The position numbers and the translations under genes were made by a program. 64,000 nucleotides of DNA from CALGKJ01 sp049322695 (GTDB lineage: Bacteria > Bacillota > Clostridia > Lutisporales > Lutisporaceae). Of this stretch, positions 51,511 to 60,466 are shown one piece after another; position 1 is the first letter of the stretch; the number at the start of each line of letters is the position of its first letter. The DNA lies in NCBI GenBank assembly GCA_049322695.1, contig JBMORW010000016.1, forward strand, positions 124,001 to 188,000, read 5' to 3'. The notes under the pieces are model-generated. The model searched no databases. It was not told where the DNA came from and saw nothing but the letters and a program-made list of their open reading frames with translations.

Positions 51511-51944
51511 TGGGAATCAACAAATTCAATCCTGAGGGTTACCATGATCCAACTCCTCATGAAGCACTGACCAACATAATGAGAAAGGAAAAGGCAGATA
51601 AAAAATCTGCCTTTAAGCCGCTTGTATATATTTGTTCTCCCTATTCCGGTGATATAGAAGGGAACGTTGAAAAGGCTCGTAGCTTTTGTAGATTTGCCTT
51701 GGAGCAAAATTGTATACCAATTGCTCCGCACCTTATGTTTCCGCAGTTTATGGATGATGAAAACCTAAATGAACGGGAACTTGCAATTTTCATGGATATC
51801 GTGCTCATGGGAAAGTGCTCTGAGGTATGGGTGCTTGGGAACATCATCTCAAGCGGTATGACAAGGGAGATTGAAGTAGCTAAAAAACGCAGACAGACGG
51901 TCAGATATTTTAATCCGGAGTATAAGGAGGTCGAAAGGCTATGA
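51510..51944 (+). CDS. DUF4406 protein, nucleoside deoxyribosyltransferase-like
   Basis: This 144-aa protein has the Rossmann-like fold of nucleoside 2-deoxyribosyltransferases: VYICSPYSGDIEGNVEKAR, PIAPHLMFPQF and EVWVLGNIISSGMTREIE. Phage members are thought to handle nucleotides or base exchange, but no reaction is proven for DUF4406. It overlaps its neighbours by one and four bases, so it belongs to the replication operon. Confidence 0.82.
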   Translation: MGINKFNPEGYHDPTPHEALTNIMRKEKADKKSAFKPLVYICSPYSGDIEGNVEKARSFCRFALEQNCIPIAPHLMFPQFMDDENLNERELAIFMDIVLMGKCSEVWVLGNIISSGMTREIEVAKKRRQTVRYFNPEYKEVERL

Positions 51945-54307
51945 AAATCGCAGTGGGCAACAGCCGGATGGATAAAAAGTGGAAAAACAGTGATGTTTCA
52001 TGGGAGGATTTTTGCTCCCGTGTAAAAACGACACAACGTACCACAGAAACGGTAGAGGAATATCGGAAACTTAAAAAAGGCCAACAGGATGACATCAAGG
52101 ATGTAGGCGGCTTTGTCGGAGGGCATCTAAAAGAAGGAAGGCGAAAGAAGGGTAATGTTCTATGCCGCTCTTTGCTTACCCTTGATATGGACTACGGTAA
52201 GCCGGATATCTGGGAGCAAATATCAATGCTTTTCGATTTTAAATGCTGCGTCTACTCCACCCATAAACACACACCAGAAAATCCAAGACTTAGGCTTATT
52301 ATTCCACTTGCTCGTGAAATCAGCGAAGAAGAATATGCAGCCGTTGGACGTATGGTGGCAAAAGAAATCGGTATTGACCTTTTCGATGACACGACATATG
52401 AAGCGCATCGCCTTATGTATTGGCCATCCACATCCTCAAATGGTGAATTTGTCTATGAAGAACAGGATGGAGCATTACTTGATCCTGATATTTATCTTTC
52501 AAAATATGAAAACTGGCATGATACATCAACTTGGCCGGTATCAAGCAGACAGTCTGAAGTTATTAATCGCAGTCTTAAGGAGCAGGCAGACCCGCTTTTA
52601 AAGGAGGGTGTGGTAGGAACATTCTGTCGTACCTATTCCGTTTGTGAAGCAATTGAGAAATTCTTAGGTGCAGTATATACCCCATCTGCTATGGAAGGCC
52701 GCTATGACTATATCCCGGCTGACAGTAGTGCAGGTGTGATTATCTATGATGATAAGTTCGCATACAGTCACCATGCCACCGATCCGTCAAGCGGTCTACT
52801 CTTAAATGCTTTTGACCTTGTTCGCATTCATAAATTCGGTTCTTTAGATGATAAGGTCTCCACTACTACGGCTCCCGGCAGGATGCCGTCTTTTGTAGCA
52901 ATGTGTGAGTTTGCCATAAAAGACGATGCAGTGAAAGCAGAGTTTGCCAAGGAAAGACAGGCTCAAGCTGAAGAGGAGTTTAGCGATGAAGATTGGCAGA
53001 CGGGATTGGAACTGGATAAGCAAGGGCGAATAAAAGACACACTAGACAACATTGTCCTAATTATTCGGCATGATGGGAATTTACAACATATAGCTTTTAA
53101 CTGCCACCGTGATGGTATTGATGCCAAAGGTGGTTTGCCTTGGGAACAGATTAAGGCTGGCTGGAATGATTCAGATAACGCATTACTTAAAGTGTACTTA
53201 AGCAGTATGTATGGAGTTTATTCTCCTACTAAGACCAAGGATGCAGTGGTAGCTGTAGCTACGGAGAGAGCCTACCATCCTATTAAGGAGTATCTGAACT
53301 CCCTGCCAAAATGGGATGGTATTAATCGGGTGGAAAACCTGCTTATTGATTATTTCGGTGCAACGGATAATTCCTATACAAAAGCAGTCATTCGTAAAAC
53401 TATGGTTGCAGCGGTAGCCCGTATTTATAGACCAGGTACAAAATTTGACAGTGTGCTTATCTTAAACGGACCCCAGGGCATCGGTAAGTCTACCTTTTTT
53501 GCCAAACTTGCTGGAGATTGGTTTTCGGACAGTTTGACCATTACGGATATGAAGGATAAAGCAGGTCCTGAAAAATTGCAGGGATATTGGATGTTGGAAC
53601 TGGGTGAGCTTGCCGGAATGCGTAAGACCGATGTGGAGGTTGTTAAGTCTTTTATCTCTAGGACTGATGATAAGTACCGTGCAAGTTATGGAGTCAATGT
53701 AGAAAGCCATCCCCGTCAATGTGTGATTGTGGGTTCTACAAATGCAGAAAGCGGATTTCTTCGGGATATTACGGGCAACCGCAGATTCTGGCCAGTCCGC
53801 ATTAGTGGTAACAGTAAAAAGAAAGCTTGGCAGATGACAAAAGAGGAAGTTCAGCAGATCTGGGCAGAGACACTGGTGCTTTATGAGAATGGTGAAAAAC
53901 TCTACCTTGAAGGTGATGATCTACATTTAGCAACCAGTGAACAGGCTGATGCAATGGAAACCGACGAACGAGAAGGACTGGTTCGTACCTATCTGGATAC
54001 CCTTTTGCCAGATGATTGGGATGCCATGTCTTTGTACGAGCGTAGAAATTTCCTTGGCGGTAGCGAGTTTGGTGGCGGCACCCGTGTTGGAACAGTAAAA
54101 AGAACCCTTGTTTGTAATATGGAGATTTGGTGTGAGTGTTTCGGTAAAGAGGCATCAATGCTAAAGCCTTCAGACTCCTATGCCATCGGTGCCATTATGA
54201 GAAAAATCAGTGAGTGGAACAAGTACACCGGGAACAAGAATGGTGTAGTGACGTTTCCTGTCTACGGAAAGCAGCGAGCTTATTCCCGAAATGAGGAACA
54301 AAGCTAA
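51941..54307 (+). CDS. VirE-family primase-helicase
   Basis: This 788-aa protein has an N-terminal primase-like region (about 60-190, with LLTLDMDYGK and STHKHTPENPRLRLIIPL, resembling archaeo-eukaryotic primase cores). A C-terminal virulence-associated E (SF3-like) ATPase domain follows, with Walker A LNGPQGIGKSTFF, Walker B-like YWMLELGELAG and sensor VGSTNAESGFLRD. It is the probable replication initiator/helicase-primase of the prophage. AAGGAGGT precedes the ATG, which overlaps the DUF4406 stop by four bases. Confidence 0.9.
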   Translation: MKIAVGNSRMDKKWKNSDVSWEDFCSRVKTTQRTTETVEEYRKLKKGQQDDIKDVGGFVGGHLKEGRRKKGNVLCRSLLTLDMDYGKPDIWEQISMLFDFKCCVYSTHKHTPENPRLRLIIPLAREISEEEYAAVGRMVAKEIGIDLFDDTTYEAHRLMYWPSTSSNGEFVYEEQDGALLDPDIYLSKYENWHDTSTWPVSSRQSEVINRSLKEQADPLLKEGVVGTFCRTYSVCEAIEKFLGAVYTPSAMEGRYDYIPADSSAGVIIYDDKFAYSHHATDPSSGLLLNAFDLVRIHKFGSLDDKVSTTTAPGRMPSFVAMCEFAIKDDAVKAEFAKERQAQAEEEFSDEDWQTGLELDKQGRIKDTLDNIVLIIRHDGNLQHIAFNCHRDGIDAKGGLPWEQIKAGWNDSDNALLKVYLSSMYGVYSPTKTKDAVVAVATERAYHPIKEYLNSLPKWDGINRVENLLIDYFGATDNSYTKAVIRKTMVAAVARIYRPGTKFDSVLILNGPQGIGKSTFFAKLAGDWFSDSLTITDMKDKAGPEKLQGYWMLELGELAGMRKTDVEVVKSFISRTDDKYRASYGVNVESHPRQCVIVGSTNAESGFLRDITGNRRFWPVRISGNSKKKAWQMTKEEVQQIWAETLVLYENGEKLYLEGDDLHLATSEQADAMETDEREGLVRTYLDTLLPDDWDAMSLYERRNFLGGSEFGGGTRVGTVKRTLVCNMEIWCECFGKEASMLKPSDSYAIGAIMRKISEWNKYTGNKNGVVTFPVYGKQRAYSRNEEQS

Positions 54308-54524
54308 AGTTGTACCATACTTTGTTCCCAGACTTGTTCACTCGCAAATATAGATAAAGCAATAAAGAATGACGGTTTGGAACAAGTGGAACAAGAAATT
54401 ACCTTTATATATAAAAGATGATAAAAAGAAGAGTGTAAGCCTGTGCATACGTATATACACGCGCGTATAGGAAAAATCGGTCAAAGTTGTTTTCTTGTTC
54501 CGAGCCTTTATATAGGAGGAATTT
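54308..54524. other. Non-coding gap with GGAACAAG motifs
   Basis: This is 217 bp without a gene inside an otherwise tightly packed operon. GGAACAAG occurs at 54379 and 54388, its complement CTTGTTCC at 54494, and near-copies TTTGTTCC (54321) and CTTGTTCA (54333). An ACGCGCGTATA stretch is also present. It is a candidate replication origin or regulator-binding region. Confidence 0.4.
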
Positions 54525-54806
54525 ATGCTTGAAAAAGTTATCGAAAAGAAACTGGTGGCGGCGGTAAAAAAGATGGGAGGTATTGCGGCGAAGTTTGTTA
54601 GTCCTGGTTTAGATGGAATGCCAGACCGCCTGGTACTTTTGCCAAATGGGAAGATGGCATTTGTGGAATTAAAGGCTCCCGGTAAGAAACCCCGTCCGCT
54701 ACAGCTTAGAAGAATAAAGCAATTACAACAGTTAGGATTTGCCTGCTATGTAATTGACAATGATGATCAGATTGGAGGGATACTCGATGAAATACAATCC
54801 TCATAA
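54525..54806 (+). CDS. VRR-NUC domain nuclease
   Basis: This 93-aa protein is a stand-alone VRR-NUC domain of the PD-(D/E)xK class: E near the start (EKVIEKKLVAAVKKMGG), PGLDGMPDRLVLLPNG with the catalytic Asp, and FVELKAPGKKPRPLQ with E-x-K. Phage members act as junction or flap nucleases beside SNF2-type helicases. AGGAGG precedes the ATG. It overlaps the helicase gene by 20 bp. Confidence 0.9.
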   Translation: MLEKVIEKKLVAAVKKMGGIAAKFVSPGLDGMPDRLVLLPNGKMAFVELKAPGKKPRPLQLRRIKQLQQLGFACYVIDNDDQIGGILDEIQSS

Positions 54807-56148
54807 ATATCAGACCTACGCGACCAACTTCATTTTAGAGCATCCCATAGCTGCAATATTCTTGGAGATGGGTCTTGGGAAAAGCGTGATTACACTTACT
54901 GCTATATTTGACTTGTGCCTTGATAGTTTTGAAGTCGGAAAGGTTCTGGTCATTGCCCCACTCCGGGTAGCAAGGGATACTTGGCCAGCTGAGATAAATA
55001 AGTGGGAGCATCTAAAAGGACTGAAGTTTTCAGTGGTAATCGGTACAGAGCAAGAGCGTCTTTCAGCACTTAGGAAACCTGCAAGTGTCTATCTTATAAA
55101 TAGAGAAAATGTAGATTGGTTGGTAAACAAAAGCGATGTTCCCTTTACTTTCGATATGGTGGTCATTGATGAGCTGTCATCCTTTAAGTCCTACGGTGCA
55201 AAAAGGTTCAAAAGCTTACTAAAAGCCAGACCAAGGGCAAAACGTATTGTGGGTCTTACGGGTACACCATCAAGTAACGGTTTAATGGATTTGTGGGCAG
55301 AGTTTCGTATTCTCGACATGGGTAAAAGACTCGGCAGGTACATAACTCACTACCGCAATTCCTTCTTTACTCCGGATAAACGTAATCAGCAGATTGTGTT
55401 TTCATATAAACCGTTACCCGGGGCAGAGGACGCAATATATCGGCTCATTTCGGATATCACCATTTCCATGAAGTCAGTGGATTTTCTGAAAATGCCAGAA
55501 TGCGTGATCAATGAAGTGCCTGTATATTTGAGTGAAAAAGAGCAGTCGGTGTATAACAACTTTCGTGAAGAGATGGTTCTTGCACTTGCTAGTGAAGAGA
55601 TTGATGCCATGAATGCAGCAGTCCTTTCAGGCAAACTCCTACAGATGGCAAACGGTGCTATCTATGATGAAGATAAAAGTGCCCATTTCATTCATGATCG
55701 AAAGCTGGATGCCCTTGAAGATTTAATTGAAGGTGCAAATGGCAAACCTGTGCTTATTGCCTATTGGTATAATCACGATTTAGAGCGTATCAAGGCGAAA
55801 TTCAAAGTCCGTGAAATTAAGACTTCCAAGGATATTAAGGATTGGAATAATGGCGATATTTCTGTAGCAGTTATTCATCCTGCATCAGCAGGACATGGTC
55901 TGAACTTACAAAGTGGTGGTTCAACTCTGATATGGTTTGGACTTACATGGAGTCTGGAACTGTATCAGCAAACCAATGCGAGACTTTGGAGGCAAGGCCA
56001 AAATGAAACGGTTGTAATCCATCACATCATTACCAAAGGCACTATTGATGAAGATGTTATGAACGCCTTGAAACGAAAGGAAAAGACACAGAACGACCTA
56101 ATCAATGCGGTCAAAGCAAATCTTGGGAAAGCGAGGGAGGCGGTATGA
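54787..56148 (+). CDS. SNF2-type DEAD/DEAH helicase
   Basis: This 453-aa SNF2/SF2 ATPase has Walker A EMGLGKS (about 27-33), motif II VVIDELSSFKS, motif III-like GLTGTPSSNG and motif VI QTNARLWRQGQ. It probably remodels or unwinds phage DNA with the VRR-NUC nuclease, a frequent pair in Firmicutes phages. GGAGGG selects ATG 54787. It overlaps the next gene by four bases. Confidence 0.93.
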   Translation: MKYNPHKYQTYATNFILEHPIAAIFLEMGLGKSVITLTAIFDLCLDSFEVGKVLVIAPLRVARDTWPAEINKWEHLKGLKFSVVIGTEQERLSALRKPASVYLINRENVDWLVNKSDVPFTFDMVVIDELSSFKSYGAKRFKSLLKARPRAKRIVGLTGTPSSNGLMDLWAEFRILDMGKRLGRYITHYRNSFFTPDKRNQQIVFSYKPLPGAEDAIYRLISDITISMKSVDFLKMPECVINEVPVYLSEKEQSVYNNFREEMVLALASEEIDAMNAAVLSGKLLQMANGAIYDEDKSAHFIHDRKLDALEDLIEGANGKPVLIAYWYNHDLERIKAKFKVREIKTSKDIKDWNNGDISVAVIHPASAGHGLNLQSGGSTLIWFGLTWSLELYQQTNARLWRQGQNETVVIHHIITKGTIDEDVMNALKRKEKTQNDLINAVKANLGKAREAV

Positions 56149-56369
56149 TGGACGCATTTGAAAAATTGGCGAATGCCATTATTCTACAAGCAGTTAAGGA
56201 TTACCGCTTTGCACTACAAAGATTGGTGAAATATCCTCGTAATGATTCTGCTTTATATACGAAACGTGAGGTTGAGCGATTCTTCCGTTCCAGACTTTTC
56301 TCTAACATAACCTCCCTTGAACCAGAAATGTTAATTCAAAAGCTACATGAGGAGGTGGTTAGGCGATGA
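56145..56369 (+). CDS. Small phage protein of unknown function
   Basis: This 74-aa mostly helical, charged protein (ALQRLVKYPRNDSALYTKRE, EVERFFRSRLFSNI) overlaps both neighbours by four bases, so it is a real coupled gene. It resembles short phage proteins placed before DUF1492-type regulators; no function is assigned. Confidence 0.75.
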   Translation: MMDAFEKLANAIILQAVKDYRFALQRLVKYPRNDSALYTKREVERFFRSRLFSNITSLEPEMLIQKLHEEVVRR

Positions 56370-56776
56370 CGGCAAAGGAATTCTTAAAGCAGGCTTACCG
56401 TCTAAATGAATTGATAAACTCCGATCTTGAGGAACTACAGAACTTAAGGGATTTATCAAGAAGTGTTTCATCCCCTGTGCTTGAGGAGAAAGTTAGTAGA
56501 ACAAAGAGTACAGACCCACCTTTTGAAAAGTATGTGATAAAGATAGTAGATTTGGAGAAACAGATACAACAAGAGGTTGAACACTTGGTAAAGCTAAAGA
56601 CTGATATCCGAGAGGCTATTAACAAGATGGAGAATGTAGATGAAAAGCTGTTGCTCCGCTACCGATACATCAACTTCCTTAACTGGGAAGAAATCTGCGT
56701 TAACCTTAATGTGTCAATGCGTACTGTTCACAGACTTCATTCCTTAGCTTTGCAACACTTAAAGGTTCCAAAATAA
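56366..56776 (+). CDS. DUF1492/ArpU-like late transcription regulator
   Basis: This 136-aa protein has an N-terminal coiled coil and a C-terminal sigma-region-4-like helix-turn-helix (LLLRYRYINFLNWEEICVNL, NVSMRTVHRLHSLALQHLKV). DUF1492/ArpU-type proteins sit just before packaging genes and are believed to switch on late transcription. Three TTGGCAC repeats lie immediately after the stop and could be its target. It overlaps the previous gene by four bases. Confidence 0.83.
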   Translation: MTAKEFLKQAYRLNELINSDLEELQNLRDLSRSVSSPVLEEKVSRTKSTDPPFEKYVIKIVDLEKQIQQEVEHLVKLKTDIREAINKMENVDEKLLLRYRYINFLNWEEICVNLNVSMRTVHRLHSLALQHLKVPK

Positions 56777-56780
56777 AAAG

Positions 56781-56810
56781 TTGGCACACTTTGGCACAGT
56801 TTGGCATACG
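56781..56810 (+). repeat. Three 10-bp TTGGCA direct repeats
   Basis: TTGGCACACT, TTGGCACAGT and TTGGCATACG run head to tail, five bases after the late-regulator stop. One helical turn per unit suggests a protein-binding site at the late promoter. Confidence 0.65.
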
Positions 56811-56868
56811 ATGACACTGTTTGTCCGTAGTGAAAGCTATATAATGGTAGTATGGAATATTCGCAAAC

Positions 56869-56907
56869 AGCCTTCACGGGAGCACCACTCCTGCGAGGGC
56901 TTTTTCT
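56869..56907 (+). terminator. Terminator-like hairpin before HNH gene
   Basis: The arms AGCC.TC.C.GGAG and CTCC.G.GA.GGCT around CACCA, with wobbles and one mismatch, are followed by TTTTTCT. Confidence 0.55.
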
Positions 56908-56929
56908 ATGGGCAAAAAGGAGGTGCAAT

Positions 56930-57289
56930 ATGCCAAAGAAACCCAAGCGACCATGTTCTTACCCTGGTTGCCCTGAGCTGACTGACGGTCGCTTCTGTGA
57001 AGAGCATGCTAAGAAAGAAGCTTCACGGTATGAGAAATATGACCGTGACCCAGCAACCCGTAAGCGTTATGGTCGTGCATGGAAAAGAATTCGTGACCGT
57101 TATATAGCCGCTCATCCTCTTTGTGAAGAGTGTAAGAAGAATGGAAAGCTGACTCCAGCAACTGAAGTCCATCACATTCTTCCATTGGCACGAGGAGGAA
57201 CACACGATAAAAGTAATCTGATGGCGCTTTGTACTCCATGCCACTCTGAAATCACAGCAAGAGATGGAGACAGATGGCAAACCCGGTAA
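56930..57289 (+). CDS. HNH endonuclease, packaging-associated
   Basis: This 119-aa HNH nuclease has an N-terminal cysteine cluster (CSYPGCPELTDGRFC.EH) and the HNH core CEECKKNG...EVHHILPLARGGTHDKSNLMALCTPCH. HNH proteins encoded directly before the small terminase are needed for DNA packaging in many phages. AAAGGAGGTG at about 56,917 sets ATG 56930. It is followed after 117 bp by the small terminase. Confidence 0.94.
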   Translation: MPKKPKRPCSYPGCPELTDGRFCEEHAKKEASRYEKYDRDPATRKRYGRAWKRIRDRYIAAHPLCEECKKNGKLTPATEVHHILPLARGGTHDKSNLMALCTPCHSEITARDGDRWQTR

Positions 57290-57406
57290 GGGGGGGGGAT
57301 TAAATCTCTACAGCTTTTTGATTGTGCAACGGGCGTGGGGTAACGCACGAAAAAACGCGGTTTCAAACGGGGTAATAGGACCAGACAACGAAAAGAGGTG
57401 AGTAAA

Positions 57407-57958
57407 ATGGCCAAAGATGGAACAAATCGTGGAGGTGCCCGTATCGGTTCTGGTCAAAAGAAGAAGCCACTTGCTGACAAAATAGCAGAGGGAAATCCCG
57501 GTAAAAGAAAGCTTGAAGTCGTTGACTTTAAAAATACTGCTGACCTTAAGGGGCAGGAAATGCCGCAACCAAGGGGCATGCTCTCAGCGGTGCAAAAGGA
57601 CGGGAAAACCTTGTTGGCCAGTGAAATCTATGAGATTACATGGAAATGGCTAGAGGAAAGGGGATGTGCCCACCTGGTGCTTCCACAGCTTTTAGAACGC
57701 TATGCTATGAGCGCTGCAAGATGGATACAGTGTGAGGAAGCGGTAACTGAGTTTGGCTTTCTTGCTAAACACCCAACCACTGGAAATGCAATTCAAAGCC
57801 CTTATGTGGCTATGAGTCAAAACTTTATGAGTCAGACAAACAGACTATGGATGGAAATATATCAGATCGTTCGTGAAAACTGTGCTACAGAGTATTCAGG
57901 GTTAAACCCACAGGACGATGTGATGGAGCGATTATTATCTGCCCGTAGAGGAAAATAA
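57407..57958 (+). CDS. terS: Terminase small subunit, P27 family
   Basis: This 183-aa small terminase recognises phage DNA for packaging. The P27-family pattern is visible: basic Gly-rich head (GARIGSGQKKKPLADKIAEG), PQPRGMLSAVQKDGKTLLAS, and the WLEERGCAHLVLP / AMSAARWIQCEEAV helices. AAAGAGGTG suits ATG 57407 better than a GTG at 57398. The large subunit is not next to it: five or more accessory genes lie between (57,961-63,096). Confidence 0.87.
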   Translation: MAKDGTNRGGARIGSGQKKKPLADKIAEGNPGKRKLEVVDFKNTADLKGQEMPQPRGMLSAVQKDGKTLLASEIYEITWKWLEERGCAHLVLPQLLERYAMSAARWIQCEEAVTEFGFLAKHPTTGNAIQSPYVAMSQNFMSQTNRLWMEIYQIVRENCATEYSGLNPQDDVMERLLSARRGK

Positions 57959-57975
57959 AGATGAGGAGATGTGTA

Positions 57976-59151
57976 ATGAGTAAAAGATATTTAACAGCAG
58001 AAAGTGTATGCGCCGGGCATCCTGATAAATTATGCGACATTATTGCAGATAGTATTTTACAAGCATGCCTGCGAAAAGATAAAGCATCACGTGTGGCTTG
58101 TGAGGTTATGGCGACCAAGAGAAGAATTATCGTGGCGGGCGAGATCTCCTGCAGCGAGAAAGTTGACATTCGTTACATTGTTAGAAATGTGCTGAAAGAA
58201 GTCGGATACAACCCTCTGAAATTTTTGATTTATGTATATGTACATAATCAAAGTGTAGATATTGCGGCTGGTGTTAATACTGCGTTGGAAGCACGAAATG
58301 GTGTCAACGAACAGTACGGTTCAGTAGGTGCAGGTGATCAGGGGACTGTGTATGGCTATGCTACAAAAGAAACTAGAGAAATGCTTCCACTACCCCTTGT
58401 GCTATCCCACAGAATAGTAAAGAGGCTTGATGATTGCCGAAAAGGGAAACTTATAAAAGGTATCCTCCCTGATGGTAAAGCACAGGTTACAGTGGAATAT
58501 GAAGAGGACACTCCAGTGCGAGTAAAGACTATCGTGATATCGGTACAACACGATAAGGGCAAATCCCATGAAGACCTTAAGGCAGATATTTTAAACAATG
58601 TTTTATGGCAGTGCTTTGAGGACTTTCCTTTTGATGATAAAACAGAAATCCTCATTAACCCCTCTGGTAGATTTGTCGAAGGTGGACCCGCTGCCGATAC
58701 AGGCTTAACTGGTAGAAAAATTATGGTTGATACCTATGGAGGACTTGCATCCCACGGTGGTGGTGCTCTTTGTGGCAAAGACCCAACCAAAGTTGACCGA
58801 AGCGGTGCATATATGGCTCGATATATCGCTAAGCATATCGTTTGGTGTGGTTATGCCAAGAAATGTGAAGTTAGTATATCTTATGCTATTGGTAAGGCAA
58901 ATCCGGTATCCTTCACTATAAATACCCTTGGCACTGGCACTGTTACTGACGAAGTACTACCTCTTGCTGCACAAGAGGTATTCAACTTAAGACCTGCAGC
59001 AATCATTGAAAAGCTGCGTCTTAGAAATGTGATTTACTCTGACACAGCGACTTATGGACACTTTAACAGTTGCCTCTTTCCTTGGGAGGATGTAAATAAA
59101 TACAGTGAGTTTAGAAAGGCGGTGGAAAAGTATGTTGATAGAGAAGATTAA
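57976..59151 (+). CDS. metK: S-adenosylmethionine synthetase carried by the prophage
   Basis: This 391-aa methionine adenosyltransferase makes SAM from methionine and ATP. Catalytic motifs are intact: GHPDK (14-18), GAGDQG (118-123), PDGK (K168), GRK (R247, K248) and GGGALCGKDPTKVDRS (261-276). It sits between terminase and methyltransferase genes and overlaps the latter by 20 bp, so it is phage cargo, probably supplying SAM for DNA methylation. GAGGAGA sets ATG 57976. The sequence is clearly diverged from chromosomal MetK (LCGKD instead of FSGKD). Confidence 0.92.
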   Translation: MSKRYLTAESVCAGHPDKLCDIIADSILQACLRKDKASRVACEVMATKRRIIVAGEISCSEKVDIRYIVRNVLKEVGYNPLKFLIYVYVHNQSVDIAAGVNTALEARNGVNEQYGSVGAGDQGTVYGYATKETREMLPLPLVLSHRIVKRLDDCRKGKLIKGILPDGKAQVTVEYEEDTPVRVKTIVISVQHDKGKSHEDLKADILNNVLWQCFEDFPFDDKTEILINPSGRFVEGGPAADTGLTGRKIMVDTYGGLASHGGGALCGKDPTKVDRSGAYMARYIAKHIVWCGYAKKCEVSISYAIGKANPVSFTINTLGTGTVTDEVLPLAAQEVFNLRPAAIIEKLRLRNVIYSDTATYGHFNSCLFPWEDVNKYSEFRKAVEKYVDRED

Positions 59152-60379
59152 AACGAAACAACTCATCCCTGCCAAATATAACCCGAGGAAGGATTTAAAG
59201 CCGGGTGATGCAGAATATGAAAAGCTAAAACGATCTCTTGAGGAGTTTGGATATGTTGAACCCGTTATATGGAATAAGACTACAGGCAAAGTTATCGGAG
59301 GTCATCAGCGTTTGAAAGTCCTGCTGAGTATGGGTATGGATGAGATAGAATGCGTGGTTGTTGAAATGGATGAACAAAAGGAAAAGGCTCTGAACATAGC
59401 ACTTAATAAAATAAGCGGTGACTGGGATAGAGATAAACTGGCCCTTCTCATCACAGACCTAAACGCTTCGGACTTTGATGTGTCTTTGACTGGTTTTGAT
59501 CCGGGAGAGTTGGATGAGCTTTTCAAGGATTCCCTTAAAGATAAAATAAAAGAAGATGATTTTGATGTGGACAGCGAGCTGAAAAAGCCCGCTGTTTCTC
59601 AGTTAGGGGATGTTTGGATACTTGGACAGCATCGATTAGTTTGCGGAGACAGTACTAAGAAAGACACCTTTGATGTCTTGATGGATGGGAAAGCTGCTAA
59701 TTTGGTAGTTACGGACCCTCCATATAACGTTAACTATGAAGGCACAGCCGGAAAAATTAAAAATGATAATATGGAAAACGAAGCGTTCTACGAATTTCTG
59801 CTTGCGGCATTTCAAAACTCCGAAGCGGCGATGGCGAAGGATGCTTCTATTTATGTGTTTCATGCAGATACGGAAGGACTCAATTTCAGAAGAGCATTCT
59901 CGGATGCAGGATTTTATCTTTCCGGCACTTGTATTTGGAAGAAGCAGTCCCTTGTTCTTGGTCGCTCTCCTTATCAGTGGCAGCATGAACCGGTACTCTT
60001 TGGTTGGAAAAAGAATGGGAAGCATCTCTGGTATTCAGACCGAAAGCAGACCACCATATGGGAGTTTGAGAAACCGAAGAAAAACGGGGACCACCCAACC
60101 ATGAAGCCAGTTGCGCTTGTGGCATACCCCATTATGAACTCAAGCCTTAGTAACTGCATTGTGCTTGATCCCTTTGGAGGTTCAGGAAGTACACTTATTG
60201 CCTGTGAGCAGACAGATAGAATCTGCTACACTATTGAATTGGATGAAAAGTACTGTGATGTTATCGTAAAGCGCTACATTGAACAGGTTGGAACAGATGA
60301 GAATGTTTATTTGATACGTGATAAAGAAAAGGTTCCTTATAGCGTTGTATCCCAACCTCCTGATGAATTGGATAAATAA
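59132..60379 (+). CDS. ParB-like domain fused to DNA methyltransferase
   Basis: This 415-aa phage protein has an N-terminal ParB/sulfiredoxin-like domain (about 1-110; IPAKYNPRKDL, GGHQR at 56-60). A C-terminal N4-cytosine/N6-adenine methyltransferase of beta arrangement follows: DPPYN (195-199) and LDPFGGSGSTLIACEQ near the C-terminus. It probably protects phage DNA from restriction. ATG 59132 follows AAGGCGGTGG and overlaps metK by 20 bp, tying SAM supply to methylation. Confidence 0.93.
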   Translation: MLIEKIKTKQLIPAKYNPRKDLKPGDAEYEKLKRSLEEFGYVEPVIWNKTTGKVIGGHQRLKVLLSMGMDEIECVVVEMDEQKEKALNIALNKISGDWDRDKLALLITDLNASDFDVSLTGFDPGELDELFKDSLKDKIKEDDFDVDSELKKPAVSQLGDVWILGQHRLVCGDSTKKDTFDVLMDGKAANLVVTDPPYNVNYEGTAGKIKNDNMENEAFYEFLLAAFQNSEAAMAKDASIYVFHADTEGLNFRRAFSDAGFYLSGTCIWKKQSLVLGRSPYQWQHEPVLFGWKKNGKHLWYSDRKQTTIWEFEKPKKNGDHPTMKPVALVAYPIMNSSLSNCIVLDPFGGSGSTLIACEQTDRICYTIELDEKYCDVIVKRYIEQVGTDENVYLIRDKEKVPYSVVSQPPDELDK

Positions 60380-60404
60380 AAGTCTGCATTCTCAAAGGTT
60401 TAAC

Positions 60405-60438
60405 TTGCTATTATGTAGTTTTTGAGTGATATATGGTA
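60405..60438 (+). promoter_or_regulatory. Phage promoter-like module, copy 1
   Basis: TTGCTA (60405-60410), 17 bp, GATATA (60428-60433) within GAGTGATATATG. The same arrangement with identical spacing recurs at 61,445. Confidence 0.5.
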
Positions 60439-60466
60439 CTACCAAAAAGGAAAGGTGGTATTTGGC

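Noticed and set aside
57976..59151. metK as the host's own housekeeping copy
   Set aside because: It overlaps a phage methyltransferase gene and lies 17 bp after the small terminase, inside the packaging module, so it is read as phage cargo.
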